Shown here in pieces: positions 53,010-64,000 of a stretch of 64,000 bases of DNA; position 1 is the stretch's first letter; every line of letters starts with the position of its first letter. The position numbers and the translations under genes were made by a program. The notes beneath the pieces are model-generated. The model did not search any database, was not told the DNA's origin, and saw only the letters and a program-made list of their open reading frames with translations. Origin of the DNA: Halomonas sp. (lineage in GTDB: Bacteria > Pseudomonadota > Gammaproteobacteria > Pseudomonadales > Halomonadaceae); assembly GCF_029263665.1 (NCBI RefSeq), contig NZ_JAJUFQ010000004.1, positions 1-64,000 on the forward strand, in the 5' to 3' direction.

Positions 53010-53936
53010 TCAGCCACGCTCCTGAGCGGTTGCAAGAATGCGCAACACCAGCTCATCGAAGTCAATGCCTGCATGTGCGGCTGACTGCGGAACAAGGCTA
53101 TGATCCGTCATCCCAGGCACAGTGTTGACCTCTAGCAGCCAGAAGCGCTTGTCGGCATCACGCATGACATCGACACGCCCCCAACCTTCGCAGCCCACGG
53201 CCTCAAAAGCCCGGAGGCACAAGCCGGCCAATGCTTCTTCGTCTTCCCGAGAAAGGCCACAGGGCAAGTGGTAGAGCGTGTCATTCGACAGGTACTTGGC
53301 CTCATAATCGTAGAAGCCGTTTGGTACTTCGACGCGAATCGCCGGCAATGCCTTGTCGCCAAGCACGGACACGGTAAATTCGTCTCCCACCACGAACCGC
53401 TCGGCCATGACACGGGTATCAAAGCCTGCCGCATCCCGGTAGGCCTTTTCCAGCTCACCATGATCACGCACGATGGTGATACCGATAGTAGACCCCTCAT
53501 GCACCGGCTTGACCACCAGAGGCAATCCCAGGCGCTCAACGACAGCATCCCAGTCCATGTCAGCACTCAGGGAAATGCTCTCGGGAGTCGGCAGCCCCAT
53601 GGACTGCCACACTGCCTTGGTACGTAGCTTGTCCATCCCCAGGGCAGAGGCCAGCACACCACTGCCGGTATAAGGAAGTCCGGCCAGCTCCAGGGCACCC
53701 TGCAGGCAACCATCCTCCCCTCCTCTGCCATGCAGAGCGATGAACACGATATCAGGAGACAGCGCCTCAAGACCGGTCAGACCACCTTCTGCCAAGTCAT
53801 AGCCGACGGCGTCGACGCCTCCACGCTGGAGAGCAGCAAGGATTGCGCTGCCACTCTTCAATGACACCTCTCGCTCGGCACTGTGGCCACCATAGACCAC
53901 GACGACATGTCCGAAATCTTTATCCTGTGTCATCAC
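53010..53936 (-). CDS. ddl: D-alanine--D-alanine ligase
   Basis: [55 protein letters not shown]. Confidence 0.98.
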   Translation of the reverse strand: MMTQDKDFGHVVVVYGGHSAEREVSLKSGSAILAALQRGGVDAVGYDLAEGGLTGLEALSPDIVFIALHGRGGEDGCLQGALELAGLPYTGSGVLASALGMDKLRTKAVWQSMGLPTPESISLSADMDWDAVVERLGLPLVVKPVHEGSTIGITIVRDHGELEKAYRDAAGFDTRVMAERFVVGDEFTVSVLGDKALPAIRVEVPNGFYDYEAKYLSNDTLYHLPCGLSREDEEALAGLCLRAFEAVGCEGWGRVDVMRDADKRFWLLEVNTVPGMTDHSLVPQSAAHAGIDFDELVLRILATAQERG

Positions 53937-55420
53937 AGAGCCACCTCATCCAGCTTCAAACAAGCGGTAGCAAGATGCTGGGAAATGCCTCCCACATCAC
54001 CTGCTCCCTGGGTAATCAAAATATCACCAGGCAACAGCACCTTGGCCAGCAGCCCAGGTAGTTCTGTCTTGTCCTGAACAAAAATAGGATCCAAATCACC
54101 ACGCTGACGAATGGAGCCAGCCAGGCTGCGGCTGTCAGCGCCAGATACTGGCGCCTCTCCAGCACTGTACACATCGAGCAGCAGTAGCGTATCGACCCCA
54201 GCAAGCACTCGCACGAAATCTTCATACAGATCTCGAGTGCGGGAATAACGGTGCGGCTGATAGACCATGACCAGACGACGTTCAGGCCAGCCATCACGGA
54301 CAGCCTTGATCACCATCTCCACTTCACGAGGGTGATGGCCATAATCATCGACCAGCATCACCTCACCATCGCCTTGTGGCGCAGGAAAATCTCCCTGAAT
54401 CTGGAAACGCCGGCCCACACCCGCGAAACCTGCCAGACCTCGGCAGATAGCGTCATCGTCCACTCCTGCGTCAGTGGCCACGGCAATGGCAGCCAGAGCG
54501 TTGAGGGCATTGTGGCGACCAGGCATGGCCAATTGCACCGCCAGAGGGGCATGGCCTTCCGGTCTCACGGCAGTAAAGCGAATTTCGCCGGCGCTCTGGG
54601 AGAAGTTCTCGATGCGATAATCAGCATCCCCGGAAAAACCGTAAGTGACAAACTGGCGATTGATGGATTCAAGCAGACCACGCACGTTGTCGTCATCAAG
54701 GCACAAAACGGCCAGGCCATAGAATGGCAGATTGTGCAGAAATTCAATGAACGTCGACTTGAGACGCTCGAAGTCACCACCATAGGTGCTCATATGATCG
54801 GCATCGATATTGGTAACGATACTGACCATAGGCTGCAGGTGCAGGAATGAAGCGTCTGACTCGTCCGCCTCGGCGACCAGGTATTCCCCCTTGCCCAATT
54901 GGGCATTGGTCCCTGCGCTGGTCAACTTGCCGCCGATGACAAAGGTCGGATCGAGACCGCCCTCCCCCAGCAGCGTCGCGGTAAGACTGGTCGTGGTGGT
55001 CTTGCCATGTGTACCCGCCACAGCGATACCATGTCGAAAGCGCATCAGTTCCGCCAGCATTTCCGCCCTACGCACGACCGGCACACGATTCTCATGGGCC
55101 CATAGCAGTTCGGGATTTTCCAGGCTCACAGCGGTGGATACCACCACCACATCGGCCTGTTCTGCATTTTCAGCACGATGACCGATGAACACTTTCACAC
55201 CACAGTTCTTCAGCCGCTCAACCACGGCAGAGTGCCTCAGGTCACTGCCACTGACGCTATACCCCTGGTTGGCAAGAACTTCGGCAATACCACACATCCC
55301 GGCACCACCTATGCCGACGAAATGGATGTTACGAATCCGGCGCATACCGAGGCCACGACCTCTGGAAATCTGGCCAGGCACCGGCCCATTGTCTTCTAGC
55401 ATGCTATTTTCAGTGCTCAA
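53933..55420 (-). CDS. murC: UDP-N-acetylmuramate--L-alanine ligase
   Basis: [47 protein letters not shown]. Confidence 0.98.
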   Translation of the reverse strand: MSTENSMLEDNGPVPGQISRGRGLGMRRIRNIHFVGIGGAGMCGIAEVLANQGYSVSGSDLRHSAVVERLKNCGVKVFIGHRAENAEQADVVVVSTAVSLENPELLWAHENRVPVVRRAEMLAELMRFRHGIAVAGTHGKTTTTSLTATLLGEGGLDPTFVIGGKLTSAGTNAQLGKGEYLVAEADESDASFLHLQPMVSIVTNIDADHMSTYGGDFERLKSTFIEFLHNLPFYGLAVLCLDDDNVRGLLESINRQFVTYGFSGDADYRIENFSQSAGEIRFTAVRPEGHAPLAVQLAMPGRHNALNALAAIAVATDAGVDDDAICRGLAGFAGVGRRFQIQGDFPAPQGDGEVMLVDDYGHHPREVEMVIKAVRDGWPERRLVMVYQPHRYSRTRDLYEDFVRVLAGVDTLLLLDVYSAGEAPVSGADSRSLAGSIRQRGDLDPIFVQDKTELPGLLAKVLLPGDILITQGAGDVGGISQHLATACLKLDEVAL

Positions 55421-56546
55421 AAGCTGTCTCCATGCAACCCGCTACCAGTCGATCCACCGCATCCAGGTGGGCCTGGGCCCGAGCTTTCTGCGCCATTTCG
55501 GCAAGAGTGGCGGGATTGAGCAGCGTCGTCAGGCACTCGGCCAGCGTTGCCGCTGTCATATCTCGTTGCTGCAGCAATGCTGCAGCGCCTGTCTCGACCA
55601 ATGCCTGAGCATTGGCCGTCTGATGATCATCTACCGCATGCGGAAAGGGAACGAATAACGCAGGTTTGGCTGCCGCCGCCAGTTCAGCCACCGTCAACGC
55701 TCCCGAGCGACACACCACCAGATCCGCCCAGTCATAGGCAGAAGCCATGTCACTGATGAAGTCAGTCACTTCCGCCTCGATACCCTGGCTGGCGTAATTC
55801 TGCCTAGTATCCGCATCCTTGTCCCGCCCAGCCTGATGACGGATCTCAGGACGTTGTGCTTCGGGCAATTGCGCGAGAGCCTCAGGGACTCCTTGATTCA
55901 ATGCCAAGGCACCCAAGGACCCCCCAACCACCAGCATTCTCAGGCGACGCCCACTCATCTGTTCCCTTTGCCGCGGCAACTCTCCGAGAACGGCAATTTC
56001 GTGGCGGACAGGGTTACCGACCACCACCCCTCGTGAACCAAATGCCTGGGGGAAAGCGGCATAGACGCGATTGGCCAAACGGGCCAGGGCCTTGTTGGTC
56101 ATACCTGCTACGGCATTTTGCTCGTGAATCACCAAGGAACGACGACTCAACCAGGCAGCCAGGCCACCGGGGCCACTGGCAAAGCCTCCCATGCCCACGA
56201 CCAGTTGAGGATCGAAGCGGCGAATCACAGCTCGGGCCTGGAAGACCGCACGCGTCAGGCGCAGCGGTGCCAGAACCCAGCCACCCAGCCCACGGCCACG
56301 CAGGCCGCTGATGGCAATCCTGTTAAGAGGTATTCCGGCTTCGGGTACCAGGCGATTCTCAATCCCCCTTGGACTTCCCAACCACTCGACTTCGACACCC
56401 TGCTCGGCCAGGCCCTTAGCCAAGGACAAAGCAGGAATCACATGACCGCCAGTGCCGCCAGCCATGATCAATGCGCGCTTTCCCTGAGAAGCACCGATCA
56501 CTTGAGCATCCTGTCTATCCAAGGAACCTCTTTCACTTCCATTCAT
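55410..56546 (-). CDS. murG: MurG N-acetylglucosaminyltransferase
   Basis: [76 protein letters not shown]. Confidence 0.98.
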   Translation of the reverse strand: MNGSERGSLDRQDAQVIGASQGKRALIMAGGTGGHVIPALSLAKGLAEQGVEVEWLGSPRGIENRLVPEAGIPLNRIAISGLRGRGLGGWVLAPLRLTRAVFQARAVIRRFDPQLVVGMGGFASGPGGLAAWLSRRSLVIHEQNAVAGMTNKALARLANRVYAAFPQAFGSRGVVVGNPVRHEIAVLGELPRQREQMSGRRLRMLVVGGSLGALALNQGVPEALAQLPEAQRPEIRHQAGRDKDADTRQNYASQGIEAEVTDFISDMASAYDWADLVVCRSGALTVAELAAAAKPALFVPFPHAVDDHQTANAQALVETGAAALLQQRDMTAATLAECLTTLLNPATLAEMAQKARAQAHLDAVDRLVAGCMETAFEH

Positions 56547-56552
56547 AGGTCT

Positions 56553-56648
56553 TTTCCAACTCCACTCAGGGCAGCTTTCCTCGCCACGCTGAGGATGTTC
56601 TTTCCAGCCTCACCCAGAGTGCCTTTTCCAACCACGCTCAAGACTTCA
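56553..56648. repeat. 24-bp x 4 degenerate tandem repeat between murG and ftsW
   Basis: TTTCCAACTCCACTCAGGGCAGCT/TTCCTCGCCACGCTGAGGATGTTC/TTTCCAGCCTCACCCAGAGTGCCT/TTTCCAACCACGCTCAAGACTTCA, exactly in phase. Confidence 0.8.
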
Positions 56649-57873
56649 CTCCTTGAGCATCGGTACGCTGACGGGTCCCGATACGCTGAGCAGTGGGAGC
56701 AGACTGACGTTTACGTTCGCGGGTCTCGATATCCACCCGCAGCAGCAGGGCCACCATGACACAACTGACAATCAAGCTTGAACCACCATAGGACAGCAGC
56801 GGCAGCGTCAGTCCCTTGGTGGGCAGCATGCCGCTGGCCACGGCGATATTGATAAAGGCCTGAGCACCGATCACCAGGGCAATGCCATAGCTGAGATAGG
56901 CCGCAAAGGGCAACTGGGCCAGTTCAGCACGCCGCCCCACCGCCATGGCGCGCCACACGAGCAGAGCGAACAACCCGATAACGGCAATGGCACCGACCAG
57001 GCCAAGCTCCTCGGCCAGCACGGCGAAAACAAAGTCGGTATGAGCCTCCGGCAGATAGAACAGCTTCTGTACGCTGTTGCCCAGCCCCATGCCGAATACC
57101 TGACCTCGACCAAAGGCAATGAGTGCCTGCGTCAACTGATAACCACTGGCAAACTGATCCGCCCATGGGTCAGTGAAGCTGGTCAGGCGCGCCATACGAT
57201 AGGGCTCTGCCACAGCAAGCAGTGCCCCCAGCAGCCCAACCCCGATGAATAGCAGGATAAAGCGCCCCCAGGGAGCGCCTGCCATCAGCAACATCCCCAT
57301 GACACACCCTGTCATCACTACCACAGCACCATAATCAGGCTCGAAGATGAGCAGGAATGCATATACCCCGACCACCGCCAGAGGGCGCAGGAAAGCCCCC
57401 CACTGGGTACGCACCTGAGGCAGAAAGCGCTCCAGGTAACCGGACATGTAGACAATCAGACACAGCTTGGCGATCTCAGAAGCCTGTAGATTGATCGGTA
57501 CGCCAGGTACTGATAACCAACGCTTACTACCATTGACCTCGCGCCCAACCAGCAGCACCAGAATCAGAAATCCCACGCCTACCAGCAACAACAACGGCCC
57601 ATTGGCTTTCCACCAGGCCAACGGCACTCTCAATGCCAACGTTCCAACGGTAACGCCAGCCAACACAAAAATGCCGTGGCGAATACTGAAGTACCATGCA
57701 TTACCTGTCAGACCAGAGGCCACTTCAGTGGAAGCCGAAGTCACCATTACCCAGCCAATCAACAGCAGCGAAAAGGTCGCTACCAGCAGCCAGCCATCAA
57801 AGGCATGATCACGCGTGGAAAGGCGCTCGCTGATATCTCCCAGGCGACGCCGGATCTTGCCCAATCGGCTCAT
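56638..57873 (-). CDS. ftsW: Peptidoglycan polymerase/cell division protein FtsW
   Basis: SEDS family: QPSEI-like NLQASEIAKLCLIVYMSGYL; FVFAVLAEELGLVGA; LPLLSYGGSSLIVSC. Confidence 0.97.
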   Translation of the reverse strand: MSRLGKIRRRLGDISERLSTRDHAFDGWLLVATFSLLLIGWVMVTSASTEVASGLTGNAWYFSIRHGIFVLAGVTVGTLALRVPLAWWKANGPLLLLVGVGFLILVLLVGREVNGSKRWLSVPGVPINLQASEIAKLCLIVYMSGYLERFLPQVRTQWGAFLRPLAVVGVYAFLLIFEPDYGAVVVMTGCVMGMLLMAGAPWGRFILLFIGVGLLGALLAVAEPYRMARLTSFTDPWADQFASGYQLTQALIAFGRGQVFGMGLGNSVQKLFYLPEAHTDFVFAVLAEELGLVGAIAVIGLFALLVWRAMAVGRRAELAQLPFAAYLSYGIALVIGAQAFINIAVASGMLPTKGLTLPLLSYGGSSLIVSCVMVALLLRVDIETRERKRQSAPTAQRIGTRQRTDAQGVKS

Positions 57874-59288
57874 GCATCCCCCTCAGTGAACCGCTTGACC
57901 CAGTGACGAAAGGCATCGCCCCGAGCCAGATAGTTGGCGAATTGATCAAGGCTGGCACAGGCCGGTGAAAGCAATACCGCATCGCCTGGTTCAGCAATCT
58001 CTCTTGCATGTTCCATGGCAGCATCAAGGGTATCCACCCTCGTCAGTGCAACATGCCCTTCCAGGGCCGAGCATAGCCGTTCGGCATCCTGGCCAAAGAC
58101 CACCGCCTCCCGTGCATATTGAGACAAAGGCTCGGCCAGAGGTCGGAAATCCGCCCCTTTGCCCACACCCCCAGCCAGCAGAATCAGGCGCCCATCAAGA
58201 GTCGGACCCAGACCAGCGATAGCCGCCAGGGTTGCCCCGACATTAGTCCCCTTGGAGTCATTGATCCAGGCAACACCATCGATGTCGGCAATCCATTCAC
58301 TGCGATGCGGAAGCCCGGCAAAGTGTTTCAAGACCTCCACCATGGTTTCAACAGGCAAACCCAGACGATGCCCCATCGCCATGGCTGCCAGAGCGTTGGC
58401 CTGGTGATGACGCCCCTTGAGTTTCATGCTGGAAACCGGCATCAAGCGTTCATTGCCATGGGCAAACCATAGCTGGCCATCGTGCCCGGCAATCCCCCAA
58501 TCATCGTCATTGGCAGGAGGCGACAGGGTAAAGCGCGATTGCGCCGGGAGCGGAGCCTTCGGCCATGTCATGTCGTCATCTGCATTGATCACGCCATGAG
58601 CCGCCCCTTTGAAAATTCTCAGTTTTGCATGGCGATAGCCCGCCATGTCGCCATGGCGATCCAGGTGGTCCTCACTGAGATTGAGAAATGCTGCCGTATC
58701 AGCAGCAAGACATGGTGTTGTCTCAAGCTGAAAGCTGGACAACTCGAGCACAAACAGCTCTGCCTCGGTATCTTCCAGCAGATCCAGCGCCGCCACCCCC
58801 AGATTACCGCCTACAGCCACCCGGCAACCGGCCTGTCTAGCCATTTCACCGACCAGAGTCGTCACTGTGGACTTGGCATTCGCTCCCGTAATGGCTGCAA
58901 TACGCCCTTGGCAAGCACGCCGGAACAAAGCGATCTCTCCGACCAGACGAGGTTCTCCTGTCTGCGGATTGATCTGGGCAAGCAAAGGTGCCAACACAGG
59001 ATGGTGGGGGTCGACGCCCGGACTTTGCACCACTTCAAAGGCATCATCCAGACTCAGCCCATCCAACGAGCCAAGACGCAGCGCAACATCTGGAAAATTG
59101 CGCAGAAAGTCATCAAGCCCAGGAGGTACATCCCGGGTATCGACGACCATGAAACGTCGTCCAATACGTTTGAGATGGCGACAAATGGCCATCCCGGAAA
59201 TACCAAGCCCCACGACGACCGTAGTGCCTGGCGGGACCCGGTAATCCTGGGGCAGGAAGGTATTAGGCAGGTCGCATTCGGCGGCCAT
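57870..59288 (-). CDS. murD: UDP-N-acetylmuramoylalanine--D-glutamate ligase
   Basis: TVVVGLGISGMAICRHL; ITGANAKSTVTTLVGEM; NDSKGTNVGATLAAI; LSPACASLDQFANYLARGDAFRHWV. Confidence 0.97.
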   Translation of the reverse strand: MAAECDLPNTFLPQDYRVPPGTTVVVGLGISGMAICRHLKRIGRRFMVVDTRDVPPGLDDFLRNFPDVALRLGSLDGLSLDDAFEVVQSPGVDPHHPVLAPLLAQINPQTGEPRLVGEIALFRRACQGRIAAITGANAKSTVTTLVGEMARQAGCRVAVGGNLGVAALDLLEDTEAELFVLELSSFQLETTPCLAADTAAFLNLSEDHLDRHGDMAGYRHAKLRIFKGAAHGVINADDDMTWPKAPLPAQSRFTLSPPANDDDWGIAGHDGQLWFAHGNERLMPVSSMKLKGRHHQANALAAMAMGHRLGLPVETMVEVLKHFAGLPHRSEWIADIDGVAWINDSKGTNVGATLAAIAGLGPTLDGRLILLAGGVGKGADFRPLAEPLSQYAREAVVFGQDAERLCSALEGHVALTRVDTLDAAMEHAREIAEPGDAVLLSPACASLDQFANYLARGDAFRHWVKRFTEGDA

Positions 59289-59295
59289 GACTACC

Positions 59296-60378
59296 TCAAC
59301 GGATCTTCAGTGTGGCCAATCCCATCAGGACCAATATCACAGTAATGATCCAGAAGCGTACAATGACCCGCGGCTCGGGCCAGCCTTTCAGCTCGAAATG
59401 ATGATGCAATGGGGCCATACGAAAAATGCGGCGCCCTGTCAGCTTGTAGGAACCCACCTGCAGGATGACCGAGATGGTTTCCATGACAAACACACCGCCC
59501 ATGATGAACAACACCACCTCCTGGCGGACAATCACCGCCACGACTCCCAAGGCTGCGCCTAACGCCAAGGCGCCGACATCTCCCATGAATACCTGAGCCG
59601 GATAGGTGTTGAACCACAGAAAACCAAGCCCTGCACCAGCAATGGCGGAACAGAACACCGCCAGTTCGCCGGAGCCGGGAATCAAAGGCATCTGTAGGTA
59701 TTCGGCAAATACCGAGTTGCCACTGGCATAAGCAAACACCGCCAGGCCCATGGCCACCATGACCGTCGGCATGATGGCAAGGCCATCAAGGCCATCAGTG
59801 AGATTGACCGCATTCGAGCTACCTACGATGACCAGATAGCTGAGAACGACGTAAAAAGCTCCCAGAGGCAGGACAAAATCCTTGAGAAGCGGCAGCGTCA
59901 AGCTGGTTTCCACCTCGGAAGCTGCTGTGGCATACAACACGACGGAAGCACTGAGACCAATCACCGACTGCCAGAAATACTTCCAGCGTGCCGGCAGACC
60001 TCGAGGATTCTTTTCCACCACCTTGCGGTAATCATCCACCCAGCCAATCGCGCCAAAGCCCAGGGTCACGATCAGTACGATCCAGACATAGTGATTACTC
60101 AGATCCCCCCACAGCAAGGTGCTCACTGCCATGGCCATCAGGATCATGGCGCCGCCCATGGTAGGCGTACCGGCCTTGGACAAGTGGGATTGCGGGCCAT
60201 CGTCACGCACCGCCTGACCTATCTGGCGCTCGACCAGACGACGAATCATCAACGGACCCAGCCAGAGGCACAGTACCAGTGCCGTGATTGTGGCCAGGAT
60301 CATCCGTAACGTAAGATAACCAAAGACGTTGAAGGCGCTCTGGTGCTGCGCCAGGAGTTCAGCCAGAAAAAGCAACAT
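59296..60378 (-). CDS. mraY: Phospho-N-acetylmuramoyl-pentapeptide transferase
   Basis: [67 protein letters not shown]. Confidence 0.98.
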   Translation of the reverse strand: MLLFLAELLAQHQSAFNVFGYLTLRMILATITALVLCLWLGPLMIRRLVERQIGQAVRDDGPQSHLSKAGTPTMGGAMILMAMAVSTLLWGDLSNHYVWIVLIVTLGFGAIGWVDDYRKVVEKNPRGLPARWKYFWQSVIGLSASVVLYATAASEVETSLTLPLLKDFVLPLGAFYVVLSYLVIVGSSNAVNLTDGLDGLAIMPTVMVAMGLAVFAYASGNSVFAEYLQMPLIPGSGELAVFCSAIAGAGLGFLWFNTYPAQVFMGDVGALALGAALGVVAVIVRQEVVLFIMGGVFVMETISVILQVGSYKLTGRRIFRMAPLHHHFELKGWPEPRVIVRFWIITVILVLMGLATLKIR

Positions 60379-60387
60379 GTATCAGTT

Positions 60388-61764
60388 TCACCTTGAAACA
60401 TCCGGCCGTAAGGCCGCCACGACGTGTTCCATTCCCGTGGCCCGTGAGCCTTTTACCAGCACGCTGGCATCCTTGGGAAGCTGGCTCAGCACATGACGGA
60501 TCATCGCCGCTTGATCAGAAAAATGGACTCCGCCTTCACCGAAGGCATGGCTCGCGATCTGCGCCGCGTCACCCAGAGTACCGAGAAATTCCACCCCTTG
60601 TTCCCGCGCATAGTGCCCGATTTCGGCATGCAGCCGGTCCGATTCGGCACCCAATTCGCCCATAGCGCCAAGCAGGCACCAATGAGGCCCTGGCAAGCTC
60701 ATCAGCGTATCGATGGCCGCCTTCATCGCTCCCGGGTTGGCATTATAGGTATCGTCAAGCACCCGAGCGCCATTCATGCCGTCGACGACTGTCAGCCGCC
60801 CTTTCATTGGAGCGACTTCACACAACCCGGCAACAATATGACTTTCGCTCACGCCCATGGCCAGTGCCGCTGATGCCGCCGCCAACGCATTCGCTACATT
60901 ATGGCGTCCCATCAACGGCAGTTGAACCCGTCCCAGAGAGCGATCATCAAAAGTCAGCGTGAAAGCATAGCGTCCGAAATCATCACAAGCCAGAGAGGAT
61001 GCCATGACACGGGCCTGTCTGGACAAGGAAAAATCCATCACCTCTCGAGGTGCCGCCAGACTCGACCATAGCGGGAAGAAGGCATCGTCTCGATTGAGCA
61101 CAGCGATACCGTTCTCCGACAGCCCGGCGAGGATTTCTGCCTTGGCCTGAGCGATACGCCCAAGACCACCGAATTCTCCCACATGGGCTCCGGTAACATT
61201 GGTGATTACCGCAACCTGTGGCTCAGCCAACTCCGTGGTCCAGGCAATCTCCCCGAGATGATTCGCGCCAAGTTCCACGACGGCCCGGCCGTGCTCTGGC
61301 TGCAGAGCCAGCAACGTCAAAGGGGCGCCGATGTCATTATTGAGATTCCCCTGGGTTGCTAGAATATCTCCTTCACGTGACAACAGCGTAGCAAGCATCT
61401 GCTTGACAGTTGTCTTGCCACTGTTGCCTGTCACTGCCACCAGAGGACCTCCCCAGGCACGACGACAAGCACGCCCCAGCAACCCCAGGGCCATGCGAGT
61501 ATCACCCACGACGAATTGAGGAAGAGGATCGTCTACTGGCCGCTCCACTACTGCAGCCACGGCCCCCGCCTCTCTTGCCTGGGCAAGAAAGTCATGAGCA
61601 TCAAAGTGCTCACCACGTAGCGCCACAAAAAGCGCACCTGTGGATAGCCGCCGCGTATCGGTGAGCACGGCACTTACCGGGGTTTGTGCATCAGCACCTT
61701 CGGGCAAGGCAAGCCCGAGAGCAGTAGCTATATCACTCAGGTTTTGCAGGCCAAGGATATTCAT
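60388..61764 (-). CDS. murF: UDP-N-acetylmuramoyl-tripeptide--D-alanyl-D-alanine ligase
   Basis: VAVTGNSGKTTVKQMLATLL; VLDDTYNANPGAMKAAI; VLVKGSRATGMEHVV. Confidence 0.97.
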   Translation of the reverse strand: MNILGLQNLSDIATALGLALPEGADAQTPVSAVLTDTRRLSTGALFVALRGEHFDAHDFLAQAREAGAVAAVVERPVDDPLPQFVVGDTRMALGLLGRACRRAWGGPLVAVTGNSGKTTVKQMLATLLSREGDILATQGNLNNDIGAPLTLLALQPEHGRAVVELGANHLGEIAWTTELAEPQVAVITNVTGAHVGEFGGLGRIAQAKAEILAGLSENGIAVLNRDDAFFPLWSSLAAPREVMDFSLSRQARVMASSLACDDFGRYAFTLTFDDRSLGRVQLPLMGRHNVANALAAASAALAMGVSESHIVAGLCEVAPMKGRLTVVDGMNGARVLDDTYNANPGAMKAAIDTLMSLPGPHWCLLGAMGELGAESDRLHAEIGHYAREQGVEFLGTLGDAAQIASHAFGEGGVHFSDQAAMIRHVLSQLPKDASVLVKGSRATGMEHVVAALRPDVSR

Positions 61765-63281
61765 CAGCTATCACCTTCCCCACCCCTGCTGAGGGCTCTC
61801 TGCGCTTCGACCAAGTCCGAGAAGTCATGGCGCACCCCATGAATCTCCTGGTAGGTTTCATGGCCCTTGCCTGCGATCAGCACCACATCATCGCTTCCAG
61901 CTTCACGGATGGTGCGTTCGATCGCGACAGCACGTTCAGCAATATTCCAAGTACGCTCAAGGTCTCCCGCCGAAAGCCCGTCAAGCATGGCGGCCCGGAT
62001 GGTTTCAGGGTCTTCGCTACGCGGATTATCATCAGTAATCACTACTCTATCGGCATGCTTGGCTGCGACCTGCGCCATCAGTGGACGTTTGCCAGTATCG
62101 CGATCACCGCCACAACCGACCAGACACCACAACTTTCCCTTGCCCGGCAGATGCGCCTTCAGCCCCTGCAGGGCATTCTCCAAGGCATCCGGGGTGTGGG
62201 CGTAGTCAATCACGACCGTAGGAGCGGCCCCCGTTTCCTGCGTGACAGGCTGCATCCGGCCGGGGACCGGCGTCAGGGTCTCGGCAGCCGCGAACAAGGC
62301 ATCGAGCCGTGCCCCAAGGCCATAGAGAGCCGCCATGGCCAACAGGACATTATCCAGGTTGAATCGCCCCATCAGCGGCAGTACCAGAACTTTTTCACCT
62401 TCCGGGGTGGCAATCAGGGCGCGCTGGCCATCAAGATGAGGATTCCAGTCAAGCACCCGCAGGGATACGGATTCGCCTTCTCCAGTGGCCAATACACGCA
62501 CGTCCTTGGCCACCCCCGCCAACATCAGGCGCGCCAGGCTGTCGTCACCATTCACCACGGCCAGTTTCAGACCAGCCTGCTGAAACAGCTTTGCTTTGGC
62601 AGCGGCATAAGCTGCCATGCTGCCGTGATAGTCCAGATGATCTCGCGTCAGGTTGGTAAAGACTGCAGCGTCAAAGCGACAACCGGCAATACGCTCTTGA
62701 TCCAGTGCATGGGATGACACTTCCATGGCAACCCGGCAGATGCCTGCTTGCGCAAGCTCTCCAAGTTGACGCTGTAGTGCAAGGGCCTCTGGCGTTGTCA
62801 GCATGCCCTGCTGCAACCCACCGGGGCGACCATGTCCAAGGGTGCCAATGATTCCCGCATCGACACCCAAGGCAAGAGATAATTCGGCAATATAGTGAGT
62901 TACCGAACTTTTGCCATTGGTGCCAGTGACACCGATCAGCTCCATATTGTCGGGGACCTGATAGAGTTCACGAGCAAACTCGCCAAGCCTTTCACGCAAG
63001 CCGTCGAGCCATATCACTCGATCATCGCTGATGGATGGGTTCGCTCCTTCGGCTTCGGCCAGCACCATCACGACACCAGCGCTCAGGGTCTGGTGGATAT
63101 AGTCACGTCCATCGGCAGCCACCCCAGGAATGGCAATGAACACGCCGCCAGCATCCAGTTCACGGCTATCGGTAGTCAAAGTGGTGCTAGTCTGAACATC
63201 AAGCCTTTCAGGCAGCCGGCACTCAGGCCAGTACCGGGTCATCACGCTTACCAGATGTGCGACAGCTAGGGTCATGGTCAT
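61764..63281 (-). CDS. murE: UDP-N-acetylmuramoyl-tripeptide synthetase (mDAP-adding type)
   Basis: IGVTGTNGKSSVTHYIAEL; VVIDYAHTPDALENAL; TDDNPRSEDPETIRAAML; IAGKGHETYQEI. Confidence 0.97.
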   Translation of the reverse strand: MTMTLAVAHLVSVMTRYWPECRLPERLDVQTSTTLTTDSRELDAGGVFIAIPGVAADGRDYIHQTLSAGVVMVLAEAEGANPSISDDRVIWLDGLRERLGEFARELYQVPDNMELIGVTGTNGKSSVTHYIAELSLALGVDAGIIGTLGHGRPGGLQQGMLTTPEALALQRQLGELAQAGICRVAMEVSSHALDQERIAGCRFDAAVFTNLTRDHLDYHGSMAAYAAAKAKLFQQAGLKLAVVNGDDSLARLMLAGVAKDVRVLATGEGESVSLRVLDWNPHLDGQRALIATPEGEKVLVLPLMGRFNLDNVLLAMAALYGLGARLDALFAAAETLTPVPGRMQPVTQETGAAPTVVIDYAHTPDALENALQGLKAHLPGKGKLWCLVGCGGDRDTGKRPLMAQVAAKHADRVVITDDNPRSEDPETIRAAMLDGLSAGDLERTWNIAERAVAIERTIREAGSDDVVLIAGKGHETYQEIHGVRHDFSDLVEAQRALSRGGEGDS

Positions 63282-63289
63282 CAGCTTCC

Positions 63290-64000
63290 TTATTTCTTGC
63301 TGTCCTGCTCGGCCATCTCATCCAGACGGTCCGGCGGCACATCGAGAATACGCAGGGCATTACCGGCAATCCGAGCAAACACCGGAGCGGCAATGGCGCC
63401 TCCGTAATAGGCACCAGCCTTGGGGTTATCGATCATCACAACGGTGATGATACGCGGATCAGAGACTGGCGTAATGCCGACAAACAAGGAACGGTAAGAG
63501 CTCTTCTGATAACCGCCTGCCCCTGTCTTGCGTGCTGTACCACTCTTGCCTGCCACGCTATAACCCGGCACTACGGCGCGACGAATACCCTGCGGAGAAA
63601 CAACTTCATCCATCATGTGCAGCATGTCATCAGCCACGTCGCTGCGAATCACCTGCTCACCTTCTGATGGCGAATTCAGGCGCAGCAGCGAAGGTGGTAG
63701 CCTCTTGCCATGATTGGCAATGGCAGTATAAGCACTGGCCAATTGCAACGGAGAAACCGACAGGCCATAGCCATAGGACAGAGCGGCCCATTGGCTGCTC
63801 GACCACACTCTGGGTGACGGAACATTCCCCGTGGCTTCACCAGGAAAACCAGTGCCTGGCGCCTGACCAAAGCCCAGTGAACGATACTTGTCGGGAACCA
63901 CGGGCTCATCAAGCTGCAAGGTCAGCTTGGACATGCCGATATTGGAGGATTTGCGCAGAATACCGGCAAGGGTCAACTTGCCATTGTTGGACACATCACG
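63290..64000 (-). CDS. ftsI: Peptidoglycan D,D-transpeptidase FtsI/PBP3 (C-terminal part; continues past window end)
   Basis: SSNIGMSKLTL; YGYGLSVSPLQLASAYTAIANHGKRLPPSLLRL; VAGKSGTARKTGAGGY (KSGT motif). Confidence 0.97.
   Translation of the reverse strand, partial: RDVSNNGKLTLAGILRKSSNIGMSKLTLQLDEPVVPDKYRSLGFGQAPGTGFPGEATGNVPSPRVWSSSQWAALSYGYGLSVSPLQLASAYTAIANHGKRLPPSLLRLNSPSEGEQVIRSDVADDMLHMMDEVVSPQGIRRAVVPGYSVAGKSGTARKTGAGGYQKSSYRSLFVGITPVSDPRIITVVMIDNPKAGAYYGGAIAAPVFARIAGNALRILDVPPDRLDEMAEQDSKK

Noticed and set aside
61827-62717. 296-aa plus-strand ORF antisense to murE
   Set aside because: Antisense shadow of murE.

Overview
This is a 64 kb window of core gammaproteobacterial chromosome. 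Gene content and order look Halomonadaceae-like (inference; no search was run). From left to right it holds: etfB (partial) and ETF-QO; a dicarboxylate symporter; a sulfurtransferase; a UvrD/Rep helicase; DUF1285, tatD, holB, tmk, mltG, pabC; the fatty-acid cluster fabF-acpP-fabG-fabD-plsX-rpmF-yceD; maf; sppA; a HAD phosphatase; a hydrolase-OsmC fusion; an HPP membrane protein; rluC; rne; murB; a low-MW phosphatase; kdsB-trm112-lpxK-msbA; comEC; a DUF2062 protein; lolD/lolC; aguA/aguB; a Nudix-ThiE fusion; argJ; secA; dciA; lpxC; and the dcw cluster from ftsZ to ftsI on the minus strand. No CRISPR array, intact transposase, prophage, rRNA or tRNA was recognised. The strongest unexplained item is a small ORF (47245..47592, minus) directly upstream of secA. 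It encodes a secretory-type N-terminus and ends ...VVSRRGPPLLA*, so it is a candidate SecM-like translation-arrest secretion monitor. Other noteworthy signals are: a 12-unit modular 51/63-bp tandem repeat in the RNase E C-terminus; a 15-bp-period Gly/Lys repeat inserted in LpxK; a ~210-bp MITE-like element whose end supplies the stop codon of a GNAT gene; a structured rne leader; a dyad beside a perfect -10 box upstream of ftsA; and a recurring class of phase-exact but degenerate 12-24 bp tandem repeats at gene boundaries.
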